Shown here in pieces: positions 21,859 to 32,771 of a stretch of DNA of 64,000 nt (its first letter is position 1; every line of letters starts with the position of its first letter). Below the pieces are notes generated by a model. That model saw nothing but the letters and a program-made list of their open reading frames with translations, was not told the origin of the DNA and did not search any database. The position numbers and the translations under genes are program-made. Source of the DNA: Selaginella tamariscina. Lineage: Eukaryota > Streptophyta > Lycopodiopsida > Selaginellales > Selaginellaceae. The DNA is taken from NCBI GenBank assembly GCA_003024785.1, contig PUQB01000096.1, forward strand, positions 486,833 through 550,832, written 5' to 3'.

Positions 21859-23013
21859 TCAGTCGTCTTCTTCATCTTCAGAGTCTACATAAAACATAAT
21901 TTTGCTGATTATTTATCTCGCGCACACGCACACACATACCTGATCTTACATCCTTTTCGATTTTACCCTTGTCTTCTATCTGTTTCCTAATGACTCTGTA
22001 AATCTGGATCCACCAGTACACATGCATTACCAAGAGGCTGATCAAAAACATGTTGAAAACGTAATACATAACTGGGCCGTATCCCCTGTGCATGCTTTTA
22101 TCTAGCGTCTCCACGACTTCCCGACTGATACAAATAAAGTAGCCATCAGCACTTGTATGTGTGCAACACGTACTGGATATTTACCTCGTGCTCCAGATGA
22201 TCCAAAAGGGAAAATAAATGAGCCGAAGAATCACCCAAGACACCGCAAAAATGACAAAGAATATGCTCGGAAGTATATCAGAACCTGCATATCTTGACAT
22301 CTTTGCCAACTCCAAAAATACGTCACTTGCATCATGCAATGCCAGTACCACGGACCCAACACGAGCAAACCTGTATATGCACGCACGATTTTGTTTTCGC
22401 TTCATTTGGATGCACGCTTCTGATGATTTACCTGATGGGATAAGATGCAGCTATTAAAATGAAAGTTGAGACGTGATGGGACATGCTAACCCCGAAGTCC
22501 CTACGTCGAGTCTCCCAGAAAATAAGAGCCAATATGCTATACGAGTAGAACCCAGCAGCAAATGTATACAGCATCTTGAGCTTCAGCCTGCCATACATAG
22601 ACAGATATGAAGAGGGAGCATGACGTATGTCTTACTTGATTTTTTGGTCTGGCCACACTTGATCGCCGGGGCCAACCCAGAACTGCTTTGTATCGATAAA
22701 CCATGGCTCTGTAAGTGATAAGAAGAGCAAAAAGGTTGCTGTTGTGTAATATACGGCCTTCCATGCGGATTCCTTAAACTTGACAAGTGTTTTGTCGAAT
22801 TCAGCTTTACTTGTGAAGATGAATTTCCTTCCTAACGCCTATAATTCACACATATAATTATATATGTATATATCATGATGAGGCTTACCTCAACACGAAC
22901 CTGTCAAGCAAGAATCTAACACTGGGGAAAAGCAATCCAAACACAGGAACCATGATTAAGTCTTTTGCTTGTGGGTAGCTTTCGTATTCCCAATCCGGCC
23001 ATGACAGTGCCAT
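21859..23013 (-). CDS. LAG1-type ceramide synthase (LOH-like), six exons
   Basis: It makes ceramide by N-acylating sphingoid bases with acyl-CoA in the endoplasmic reticulum. Exons on the minus strand are 23013-22889, 22838-22636, 22587-22432, 22370-22185, 22124-21940 and 21884-21859. The start at 23013 gives the family's short N-terminus ([19 protein letters not shown]). The conserved [14 protein letters not shown] box, the TLC/Lag1 motif [14 protein letters not shown] with its catalytic [15 protein letters not shown] and the acidic tail SEDEEDD before the stop all follow in order. Several hydrophobic spans fit a multipass membrane protein. Apart from one base missing for frame at the exon 1/2 junction, the gene looks complete. 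That could be a misjudged splice site or an indel. Confidence 0.9.
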
Positions 23014-23689
23014 TATACAAGGTCAATTCAGCAAAACCCTAGTGGAACAGTGTAAGATCCGATCTGCTTTTGTCCGAAAAACCCTGCCACGTGGACCCTT
23101 TTGGACATGGAATATACTCAAGTAAAGGTGGAAGCATATCAGTTACTGTTTTTCATAACGGCGTTCTGCTGGGAATATATGTGAATATAAAGCTCGACCA
23201 AATGTGCCTCAGTTTAGACAGGGAATGCTATAGCGATGGCGCTGCAAGTGTATACTACTTGAAGCAATGGAGTGGTGCAAGAGGGATTATGGACACCCGC
23301 AAGGAACCGTTTTAATTTTTATATAGTTTACTATCTTTTTACTGGTATTTCATTTTATTAAACAGACGTTAAACTTTAAATACAAATAAACCATGATTGC
23401 TATAATTCCTTCCTCTTTTTCCTTTTTTAAATATATTAAATTAGAATTCCATGCAAATAGTTTGAGTATAAATTAAGTTTAATAAAATGATTCTAAAATA
23501 CAGGATAATAGTTTTCGAATTTTACTGCAGGCAGCTTCAATTATTTATTTCCTTTTATATCCTTATGTTTGATTGGTCTTCTTACAAATAAGTCTTGTTC
23601 ATTATATATTTTTTTGTTTTTGTTACATATGTAGTGTAGTTTGCATTAGTGATAAGTAAGAAAATTAACATTACACCAACGAATAAGAG
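23014..23689. other. Intergenic, AT-rich; upstream of the ceramide synthase
   Basis: This probably includes the ceramide synthase promoter. An open frame at 23070-23315 has no recognised family. After 23320 the sequence is strongly AT-rich. Confidence 0.5.
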
Positions 23690-24059
23690 TTCAGAACGTG
23701 GGAACCATGTAGCTGGACCCTCTCAAAAGAACGAGTAGTGCTGGAGCAGCCTCAAGTTTATGGAAGAGACTGGCACTACTTGGGAAAGATGCTGGCAGAT
23801 AAGCTGGAGATCTCCAAGAAGAGCGAGCTGGAACTGTGCATTACCAGCTCGCTAGCAGTTCTCACATTCAGACGTTCTTCGCTTGATCAACAGCAAGTTT
23901 GAAAGGATCCCTTAGGCTTGATGTAAGAGGCTTTCCAGTGCGAGAGCGATACTTGCTTGGGTGCCGTGTTTTGTCACAAGATCCGCCCAGAGCTTGGATT
24001 GAAGTTCCAGCTGCTCAAAGAATGCTTAAAAGAGTTAAAGACAGTGCTGGTTCAACAAA
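23690..24059 (+). other. GC-richer, coding-like stretch of unknown origin
   Basis: The base composition changes from AT-rich to balanced at about 23690. One plus-strand frame from about 23790 reads for some distance with interspersed stops (e.g. RLDVRGFPVRERYLLGCRV near 23920-23970). I do not recognise it. It may be a captured or decayed exon. It ends where the PGM-like gene's stop begins. Confidence 0.3.
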
Positions 24060-24869
24060 TTAATTGCAAGATGGTGGTTTGAGAGCACTGGAGAAAAGCT
24101 CACAGTTTGCAAAGTTTGATGCTCTCATGTCACCAACAAAACTTGGCCCATTTTCATTGTGGCTACTAACCAGGTTTTTTAGGAAGGCGCCATGGGAAAC
24201 AACTGCAATATTTTTCTCTTCACGAGACATCAACCTGATCAATAATAGTGTGAGCAATAATCATTAAAGAACAGTTTCAAGAGCTACCATTGCAAGAAAG
24301 ATCTTTGTCGTCCGTCAAAGGACTCCTTTGGTTCTTGATTTGGTTTCCATAACACGTTTTCATCATCTTTGATCTGTGAGAATTTACAAAGAAAAAATCA
24401 GAAGCATATTTAAAACTAAAAAAAATGACTAGTACATGTGAAAAATCAACTTCAGGAAATTGGAACTTGATGGCTCCAGATTGAATCTGGCACAGTGACT
24501 TGTCAACTGTGAAGCAAACATTACCATGAGCTCCCTGCACAGTTCCAAGGCAACAAGAGGTGGCTTGAAGATTCGTTCACTGCCATCCAGCACTCCAAAC
24601 ACACCACCGTTTGTAGAGTCCTAAAAAGTACAAGCTCGGCAACCTATGTCTCCAAACTTGGAGCGCTGATTTACTGCTTACCACCGCAACTAACTGAACT
24701 TCATGTATCAAACCCGTTGCTACAATGTGCTTCCGGAGTTGCTCCACCTAAGAAGAAACATCATATCAGTGGCAAAATACTGTTATATTTTGTTTTTCTT
24801 ACTTACTTCCAGCCGGTCAGCTTGAGGACCGGATCTATTATACCATGGAAACCACTGTGTTCAGCTTAC
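24060..24869 (-). pseudogene. Histidine-phosphatase (PGM-like) gene, 5' end not found
   Basis: Exons read on the minus strand are 24869-24807, 24747-24682, 24620-24436, 24373-24288 and 24234-24060. They give a SGPQADRLE/VEQLRKHI segment (the TxxGxxQA region), LVALELCREL, PEVDFSHIKDDENVLWKP, FLQWLMSREEKNIAVVSHGA with the second catalytic His, and NFANCELFSSAL before the stop. The order matches plant phosphoglycerate mutase-like proteins of the At2g17280 type, usually about 270 residues. The first catalytic RHG exon could not be recognised upstream. Exon 24620-24436 also needs one extra base near 24527 to keep frame. It may be a 5'-truncated copy or an incompletely read gene. Splice sites in the 3' half are good. 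Confidence 0.6.
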
Positions 24870-25525
24870 CTATAATATAATAGTTAAACAAATTGACTAG
24901 TTGTTAAAAATTGGCAACCCAATGACTTCCACAGTTCCGAAGATGAAGATGGTCCACCTACCCCAGGATAAGAAAACCCCTAACCCTAAACATATCCTAA
25001 ATGAGTTGCCACTATGCAGATTGCTTGTTGGCACGTAGCCCACTGCCAAATGCACCCTGTTTTGCTGGGCGGGAATTTGTATGGTTCCTGCTGAGATTGT
25101 GTCAGTTTATCCGCGCCTGTGGGCATGCTAGAAATCTTCGCAGAGCCTACGAGAGCTCCACTCTCAACACATGCAGAGCCAGTTCAGGGACGACGGATTC
25201 CTGACGAATCTGCGGATCGAGATGTATGCGATGCGAGGAAGTATTCATAGTATTGAGGCGCCCAACAAGTGGAACGCCATGCTGAGAGCTTACACCGTGA
25301 CATCACTCATGCAAGCATGCTGTTCCGCTACGTTACCACGCCGCGCACACATAGGGGATAAATAAAGTGGAAAGCAGATTAAGTTAGATACCTAATAAGC
25401 TGACGTCGACTGCGTCGTGGAGCGGCTTAGTTGTAACTTTTATTTTCTTATGGTCCGTCAGTCCCGTGTTGAGGACTTTCAACCGAGAAGAAGAAGGTAA
25501 GAAGGGAGGGTAAGGGGCGAGGACG
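24870..25525. other. Intergenic between PGM-like and hevein-like genes
   Basis: The composition is moderately GC-rich between 25000 and 25360. Short frames there (25001-25204, 25171-25365) are unrecognised. Part may be 5' sequence of the PGM-like gene, and the last 150 bp is presumably the hevein-like gene's promoter. Confidence 0.4.
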
Positions 25526-25951
25526 ATGATCAAGGCTCTATTGCTGTTCCTGTTCCTCTCAATTATCAACTGCTGCGTTGCTACATACACACGGTGTGCT
25601 TCTTCTTCTTCTTCAAATGCGCAGATCTGTCCCCAGGGCCAGTGCTGCGGTGTGAATGGCTACTGTGGTACAGGGCAGGGATACTGTGGACAAGGCAATT
25701 GCCTGAGCCAGTGCTCCGGAATTGTGGTCACAAACACTCCTCCTCCTCCTCAGTACTACTACAATGGGGGAAGCACCGTTGCGGACGTCGAGTACCACGA
25801 CCACCACCACAGCGACCTTGAGACAGCATGGATAATTGTGGGGATTGTGAGTGCAGTTGTGGCCCTCATCTTGCTAGTACTCATTCTCATATGGTTGGTT
25901 GCGAGATCTGCGAGGAGGAGCAAGCGTGCCTGTGACTGCGATCATATCTAA
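25526..25951 (+). CDS. Small membrane-anchored hevein-domain (CBM18) protein
   Basis: This is a single-exon gene of 141 codons. Residues 1-20 form a hydrophobic signal peptide (MIKALLLFLFLSIINCCVA). Residues 24-64 are a hevein/chitin-binding type 1 domain with eight cysteines, including the CCGVNGYCG core and a closing C-x3-C. Residues 65-97 are a proline-, tyrosine- and histidine-rich linker (TPPPPQYYY, HDHHHSD). Residues 99-124 are a strong transmembrane span (WIIVGIVSAVVALILLVLIL), followed by a short basic cytosolic tail (RSARRSKR). The predicted topology displays a chitin- or GlcNAc-oligomer-binding domain outside the plasma membrane with no enzyme attached. The central position usually SxFGW in hevein reads GVNGY, so binding strength is uncertain. 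No intron or frame problem is seen. Confidence 0.8.
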   Translation: MIKALLLFLFLSIINCCVATYTRCASSSSSNAQICPQGQCCGVNGYCGTGQGYCGQGNCLSQCSGIVVTNTPPPPQYYYNGGSTVADVEYHDHHHSDLETAWIIVGIVSAVVALILLVLILIWLVARSARRSKRACDCDHI

Positions 25952-26566
25952 TCAAGGTTTGTGATTAACAAAGTATTAAATTTGCTATCCCGAGTGGTCC
26001 ATCCCACATGCATCGCTCTCGACAGAAACTTCTTATTCATGAAGTAGATTCCTCCAGGACAGCAATGCATGTGGGCCTACTCTTTTCAAAGCTAATAATA
26101 AAACTCAATGCGAGAATTTAAACTATAAAGTCTGCCTACTATGAAAAGTTGAATTATTTGTCTGGCGTAACCTCTAGCCTTTTTTTTCACTACATACAGC
26201 ATAGCTACGCCACACAATGTATCCTTTTGAACGTTCCACTCCACTCTAAGGTATGGTCGTCATTTTACGACAACAAGATAACGTACAGTACACTAAAAAC
26301 TCTACTGTATATGTCGGCGTGTCTTCAGATAATATAATGTTCCGAGTTTGTGAAGGCCACTATATTTTCTCGATGCGCTGACACGCCAACTAGTATATGG
26401 GTTTCAAACGTATAGGACAAAACAACACATGGAGAATCAATCGTAATTCTAGAAAACCCATGAATGTTTTATAATAAATATTCAAAATTGGGAAGTTCTG
26501 GATATCTACAACTGTTTATCACGGCCAAGTTTACAGTAGAATCGACGGGCTATATTTACCTCAAGT
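25952..26566. other. Intergenic between hevein-like gene and ELM1
   Basis: This region is AT-rich and holds the 3' flanks of two converging genes. No further gene was recognised; the open frames at 26149-26337 and from 26464 lack features. Confidence 0.5.
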
Positions 26567-28448
26567 TCATATGGTCCACCCGCGCTCAGCCAAAGCTGCA
26601 CGTATACGACCAGCCGCCACAGCATTGTCGTTTACGGGAGGGTAGCTCCAGCTCTCCGATATCTAAACCGACGAGTTTTAATTTATATATATATATATAT
26701 ATGCACACATGCACACACGGTCGCACAGTTAAACTTACATCCTCAAGTCCCGTAAATGCTCTCACTACTCCTTTGTGAGTGAGGCTTTTGTGGAAACTCC
26801 TAAACTTCCAAGTGCATCTGTCCGCTCCAATGACGTAAACAGGTTTCCTATACAAATTTATAACAAAACTAGCAAGCTTAGAAGGTTTCTTTGAGTAAAG
26901 CAAGAAGATACCCTGTGCTACAAGCCTCACTCAACATGGTAATTGAGTCTGCCGTTATTATGAAAGCATCTCCCCATGCCAGATGTCCCATGTGTGGATT
27001 GGTTGAGGCCTCTGGAGCTGCCACAAGTTCAAAGAGCATACATCAACACATCCATATACAAAACTAGTGGTTTACCTCTACCATCGTATATATACACTTT
27101 TGGGATGGTGGCAAACTCTCGTTCAATGATCTCACAGATCTGCATGCTTAACAAGGGTTAGTGACAATGAAAACAGGTACAGAACATACTTACCGTAGCT
27201 GGGGTTCTTCTCGAATAAGATATTCGCACACTTCCACAAGTAGCTAAGACACGCTTCAATTTGGTTACAAGCTCAACCGCAAGATCCTGGCCGTATTGAC
27301 ATCGCCCTTGATGCATACACGGTATCAGTACGTGTGCACACAACGACCATACGTACAAGCCCGTGCGCACACACGCGAAACAGACAAAATACAATCACAG
27401 TGGCCACGTTAAAAAAATTTAACCAAGAGTCTCACTTATAGGGCCTCCTATGTTCACAATCAACAGTGGCTTTGGAAGTGGGAAAAGCTGAGCATGCCAG
27501 AACTCAGCCGCTGTCCGTAACATGGCTGGATCGGCTAGGTGTAAAGATCCAATTGTCAACACCTGAAACGATCGAACATGTTGAACACGTCCACCAAGCA
27601 CATATATGTATGTAGGTAATGAAAAGCTTACCACACGCTTATCTGGTGGCTGTTGTGGAGAAATGAAGGGTATCAAAAACCGTGGAACTTCCTCTCGTGC
27701 TGCTGGACTCAGAGTAAAATAATCATGAATGGGAGTAACCACCATGTCAAAGTTATCCAAGCTCCGCCTTGGGTGTTGTATCTATAAACAATGAATTAGG
27801 TGCGTGTGTACGTGCCTGTGCACGTAATACCTGGACTACAAAGCTGGCTTCGGGTGCCAATTTCCTCACTCTCTCTGCAACAGGTACCGTATCCCGGCCA
27901 GAAGCAAGAACAAGCAACGGCCCATTACTGCATGGAGAAGAGTAGAGTTATCTACTTACCCGTCCATGCCTAGTGCACTTACTTTTCGGCCAAGGCAGCC
28001 AGCTTAGTTGCATCAGCCTCACGAACAGGCGTCGAGGAGGCCTTTGTAGAACCCTGGGTTGAATACTGTTTCAGCAAGACTGAGGCAGCAAGGCGGTACC
28101 ACTGCATAATGAGGCAATCAATCTTCTTATGCAGCCCCAGGGGAAGCCATCGCAACCAATCGTTGAATCCTCCCTTTGGCCTCTCCACGCGCTGAATCAG
28201 ATTCATTGATCTCATCAATACATGGAAGAATTCATATCCAAGACACGTACATAGAGAGTGTAGCTGTTCCCCATACCCAGAGCCCGGACCAGCCCGATCG
28301 ATTGATGCTCAGCTCCAGGCGCTCCATTGCCAATTATCACCGCTCTGCGTACCACCGTTGTCAATCCCCTGTCAAAGATCTCTGGAGTTGCAAAGCTGCT
28401 GGTCTGAGGCGGATCGGGCAACCGTATGCGTCTGCCCCGCACGCTCAT
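26567..28448 (-). CDS. ELM1: ELM1-like mitochondrial fission protein (DUF1022), about 10 exons
   Basis: In Arabidopsis ELM1 sits on the mitochondrial outer surface and recruits the dynamin DRP3 for fission. Exons run from 28448 (MSVRGRRIRLPDPPQ, the family's usual start) through 28251, 28191-27983, 27928-27831, 27781-27632, then blocks near 27563-27440, 27310-27194, 27140-27070, 27030-26912, 26850-26740 and a last exon from about 26661 to the stop at 26567. Landmarks in order are RRAVIIGNGAPGAEHQSIGL, RPKGGFNDWLRWLPLGLHKK, LVLASGRDTVP, FDMVVTPIHDYF, ATCGSVRIS, HMGHLAWGDAFI, KPVYVIGADRCTWK and a terminal ERGWTI. The introns carry microsatellites, e.g. (TA)n near 26685-26702. All frames agree across exons as far as I read them. 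The 5' end lies 106 bp from the GT47 stop. Confidence 0.92.
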
Positions 28449-28554
28449 TTCTGACCTAAAACCCCAAAACCCATTTGGACTAATCAAAACGCATTTGGAA
28501 CACAGAAGGGTAATTGACCTTTTCAAAAAGGGTAACTTCCGGTTATAGACGGTC

Positions 28555-29608
28555 TCAATATGGAAAGCGAGCGAGGTCGGAGGTGACTATTGTGCGATTG
28601 TGGAGCCAGAATATGGCCTCTGACTGATGAAAAAGCCTCACTTTGTGCTGCAGCTCCCGCGTAATGCCAACCATAGCTGAGCAACTAGGAGACTCCTCGT
28701 ACAACCACAAGCAGCGAACAGCTCGGCCTCGCGAAAGCATCACTTGAACTTCCTCGTCTGCACACACCCCACTGAATCAGACTATGTGTACGCACGACAG
28801 TTACCAACCTCTTATTGACCGTAGGTAGTCAAGAAGCTGCTCGTCTGTTCTGCTCGAAGGCCACTTTATGGAGAACTGGGGGTAGTCCAGAACATTTTGG
28901 AAAGGCAGCTCGATCTTATCTGACAGAATTACGGGGACACACTCCTGGCAAAAGCCAACATACAACATATACATACATATTATACACGTGTGTGCGTGTG
29001 CGCATACCACGAAGAAAGCTTCAAAGAAACGGAGTGTCCAGGATGACTCACCACGCGGTGCCAGACAAAACTTTGCATTACGAGGTGTCTAAAGTACTCC
29101 TTGCGTTCTAGTTTGGACGGACCGGAGAAGGCTAAGGCAGGCGCTTCCAGCTGCAAAACCAACATAGATAGGCATATATGCCAACATATGAATATGTATA
29201 CCTCGTCAGGGAAGCGTTTTGCGAGCTCTAAAAGTTTGAGGCGTCCAGTCTTGTTCTGGGCTCGGCCAAGGAAGTTGGCAAGGTACTTCCTCTTGGATAT
29301 AGCCAGCGGCTGAATGGCCTGGTCTGTTGCTAGCTCGTTGTCCACATTACCTGGTATGATAATGTCTTTCCATGTGTCGAAAGCACTCGTGTCCCGCTTG
29401 TCCGTCCTATCCCCCTACCACTCACACCTCAATACAGACAGCCTTATATATCCACACTATTTATGGGTGGCATGGCTATTCAGTTGGTTACCTCGGGTGT
29501 AAGAAAGATGGAGCGGTTGAGATATACAGCCCAGTGCTTGAAGAGATGAGCGCCTGCTCTGAACACATCATCATGGGTGCACTACATGTGTACACTCCCT
29601 CTCTTTCC

Positions 29609-29639
<31 letters not shown>

Positions 29640-30371
29640 TGTGTGTGTGGACGGACACACACACATGCAGAGACGTACTCATATATTGGTTACACGAACG
29701 CGCACAAAAACTCAAGGATACATAAATAAAATAAAAGACACCTACCTAGGGAATACGAATATATGGTCTCGACCACCAGATCGACGGAAATATGGCATTT
29801 GTTCGAGGACCTGTGAGCAAGCTGGTGAAGCTCTATTGGATACGATGATGTACATACATAAACAGAAACATTGATACACTTGTACACATAATATAAGCTG
29901 AACGCCCTCGCGCACACACACACCTGGATGTACTTGGCATCAATCTCTTTATCAGTGAGTCCGCCCTTCATACGGACGCACTTGACGTAGGAAGGCACGA
30001 AGAAAAAATTTGCGTCGTGCTTGTTGAGGGTACGAAATGGGGAGCGCAAGAGCAGCTGATGAATCTTGACCTGGGTTCCCCATTGGCCTTTAATGCAATC
30101 CGCCTGAGTGATTCTGTGATCACGCCCAGAGAGCAGCTCCCGCAGCCCCTCGATCTCTGTCTCCTGGTATACGTAGATCTGCAGCTCCAAATGCCCTTGT
30201 TGTGTGCAGTCCTGGCCATGATGGTTGCTCAGCAGTAATATAGTGCCTGCCCAATCCCACGATCAACCCAAGAACTCAGATTTGTTACTTACATGTCACG
30301 CTTGCGACCGCGAGCAGCAGGTAGCGCATCCACTGCCACTGCCTAGAAGAAGCACGCAATCTGGAACCCAT
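28555..30371 (-). CDS. GT47 exostosin-family glycosyltransferase (ExAD-like)
   Basis: This is a Golgi type II glycosyltransferase. The start at 30371 gives a short basic N-terminus and a signal anchor (RYLLLAVASVTCTILLLS) formed across the first intron (exons 30371-30293 and 30246-29924). Next come LQIYVYQETEIEGLREL, KGQWGTQVKIHQLLL, FFVPSYVKCVRMKGG, MPYFRRSGGRDHIFVFP, LNRSIFLTPE, GDRTDKRDTSAFDTWKDII, NAKFCLAPRGESSWTLRFFE and CVPVILSDKIELPFQNVLDY, the conserved exostosin core. The last exon reads LWLYEESP...KVRLFHQS and stops at 28555. The closest remembered relative is Arabidopsis At3g57630 (ExAD, extensin arabinosylation); that assignment is from family memory. A single base is missing near 29083-29087 (before RNAKFCLAP), which would truncate the protein if real. 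Introns hold TA and CA repeats. Confidence 0.85.
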
Positions 30372-30619
30372 AGGATTCGAACCCTCATTCCACCGCATTT
30401 CATCCCGCCCGTTGATACTCCTGATATAGGGTTCGACGAGGGAAGGCAATTGAGAAGTCCAAGAATGTGAGACGTTTCCGCAGGAGAAGAAGGAAAGCTG
30501 ACAGTTAGATTCAATGTCTGATCCCTTCGCAAGGGAAATGTACAAGGTTTCAGGGTCAAGTAAAAGCTACATACAGGCAGTTCCCGGAGGTGCGTAGTAG
30601 GTATAAACCTCTGATCAGC

Positions 30620-32609
30620 ATGTGTTTCTCCAATGGCCTCGGCGTTGCCAAGAGCAATTCATTGCCAGCAACTTACTGGAAAACCAGGCATGAAGAAGGC
30701 AAGAATTGTGCAGGTTCCAATGCCTAGGCAGTTCATTATTCTCGGTACTACATGTATGCCCTAGTTGCCTCCGTATGTATAAGTCATTAGATTGGTGCCT
30801 TATATATGTTTCATGTTTGCCAGTTGCCTTGCCGTTCTGCAGGTGATGACTTGTTTGGCAGGACTCAAAACAGCAGGCTGTATGCAAGTAACCGGGACAC
30901 TGACAACAGGCCATCGTTTCCTATTGGCAAACCGTTTGAGAATGTAGCCGAGTTCAGCGACAATTTCTTGGACCGTGTTAGTAGTTACATCTTCAGAAGG
31001 TTAAGGAACCTCCTTGGCCCGTACCTACCAAAGAACTTTGATATATTTCGCTGGCTGCCTGTCAACGTCCATTCCCGCCTTCACAAGAATGAATATATTG
31101 TAAGTATATGTATATAGAAGTATTTTATGCGTATGTGATCGTCGTTGTAGGCCACGCTTATTGTCCGGGAAGCATTGATTTTTGGATTCTTCTACGTTGT
31201 GTTCATCAGAGTGGATAACTTCTGCCGGTGGCTAAACAAGTAAGTTGTGAGTATTGAAGCTTCATATTTTGCATGTTGTGATCTTGGGGAAGCAGGCTAT
31301 ACATAAGGAATACAAAGCCGGGTCATGAGATGGAAGAGGACGAATACGAAGACTCGAGTTTTACAGCAGTCCGAGCTCCCATCAAGCTTACCGTCCTAGT
31401 TTGGGCCTCTACTCGGTTGTAAGTCTGTCTTTCTTTCGTGTGTGTATGCTAGACTTGTAAGGACTCAACTCTTTTGGCAGTGTCAATGTTCTCACACCGC
31501 TGAAGGTTGGGTACTATGTGATTGGCAAAGTGCGTGCAATTGGACTCATATGTGCTGTAATATGGTTTTTGATTCGATGGAAAAGAATACTTGTGGAGCA
31601 TCTTGCATCCAAGTCGCGAATAGATGCTGTGAGTATATCCGTTTGTTATAAGAGATGATCTACTCATGCACTTGTGTGTTACAGCCTCGTGTGGTTGCTA
31701 TAGATAAGGTAGCTTCCTTGTTTCTATATTTTCTAGCTGCATCGAGCATTGCAGAAGTTTGTGGGTTTGCGTTGAGTTCCTTGCTAGCAGTTGGTGGCAT
31801 ATCCGGTATGTTTAGTTGGATATCGTGCAGGTTTCAGCCATCTAATTAGTAGTAGCTTAACATGGCCGTTGGTCTGGCTGCAAAGGAGATTGTCAGTAAT
31901 GTTTTTGGTGGAGCTATACTCTTCATGACACGTCCTTTCGTCATAGGTGAACGGATAAAGGTTAGTAGTTTAACTAGCTACACACACTCTCACACGCACG
32001 CACGCACACGTAACACACAGCCACATTTTAAGTGGTACACATGTATCAGGCGGGGTCATTCTCAGGAGAAGTCCAAGATATTGGATTTTTGCAAACTAAA
32101 CTACTGGGATTCGACAAGGTGCCTGTGCTAGTTCCTAACCAAGCCTTCATAAATCAGGTAGGGGTGAGTCGTGGATTGTTTACGACAAGCTTTTCTCCAT
32201 CAAACAAGATGATTCTTTTTCAGGTCATTATTAATTACTCTAGGGCAAAGGACAAGCTGTTAGAGGCAACATTTCAGGTCCGAAACCAGGACATCTTTTT
32301 AATCGAGAAGATAACCAAACCGTGTTGTCCAGTACTTAAGGTGGCATAAAGAAGTTGACAAGGGAAGTCAGCCCCCTGTGTGCTACTTGAAATCCATGGG
32401 ATCCGTCGGCCTAGACATTGGCCTTCTGTGCATCATTCGTGCTCCGGTAAGTGAAACGAACACACACACACACAGCTCAATGTGTGTATTCTGTTATACA
32501 GGGCGGGCCTTCATTTTTCAAAGCACAACAGGAGATTTTGATACAAGTTGCACATATAATCACAGAGGAAGTGCATGTTTGGGAACCAGTGGCCCATTCA
32601 TGCCCGTAG
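30620..32609 (+). CDS. MscS-like mechanosensitive channel (MSL, organellar type), about 10 exons
   Basis: It is predicted to form a stretch-activated ion channel, probably in a plastid or mitochondrial envelope given its length and lack of a long cytosolic N-terminus. Exons are about 30620-30710, 30824-31099, 31151-31239, 31295-31418, 31481-31628, 31685-31805, about 31862-31960, 32050-32156, 32224-32446 and 32502-32609. Membrane helices are followed by the pore segment (LLAVGGISG/MAVGLAAKEIVSN) and the beta domain (FMTRPFVIGERIK, VPVLVPNQAFIN, VIINYSRAKDK). Two oddities are seen. No in-frame AG acceptor is found before ATGGCCG at 31862. A one-base shift near 32310 separates LIEKI from YLRWHKEVDK. 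The transit-peptide region is uncertain. The gene is divergent from GT47, with 248 bp between starts. Confidence 0.82.
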
Positions 32610-32771
32610 TTCCAAGTGACTTGCCTGATGCACCAAAACTACCAGATCAACCTAGTCCATAAATTCCTCTTGTACATATATATACATACATACACGTTAT
32701 ATCACCAGAGTTAGTGTAGGTGACTAAATCATATTGACATGAATGGAAAACTATTTCATCACATATGTTGT

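Noticed and set aside
23070-23315. Possible small gene upstream of the ceramide synthase
   Set aside because: No family resemblance or supporting signals were seen. It lies in the promoter region of a clear gene on the other strand.
24807-24869. Catalytic RHG exon of the PGM-like gene at or upstream of this exon
   Set aside because: A vague RVHL...NLHSGN reading near 25000-25060 was considered, but the R-H-[GA] motif itself is absent, so no exon was called.
26464-26778. Plus-strand ORF overlapping the ELM1 3' end
   Set aside because: It is antisense to the last ELM1 exons and runs through an intronic TA repeat, so it is a shadow frame.
31797-31861. U12-type AT-AC intron in the MSL gene
   Set aside because: Starting the intron at ATATCC would keep frame but delete three pore residues (ISG) that the family keeps, and the branch-point-like TTAAC would be the acceptor itself.
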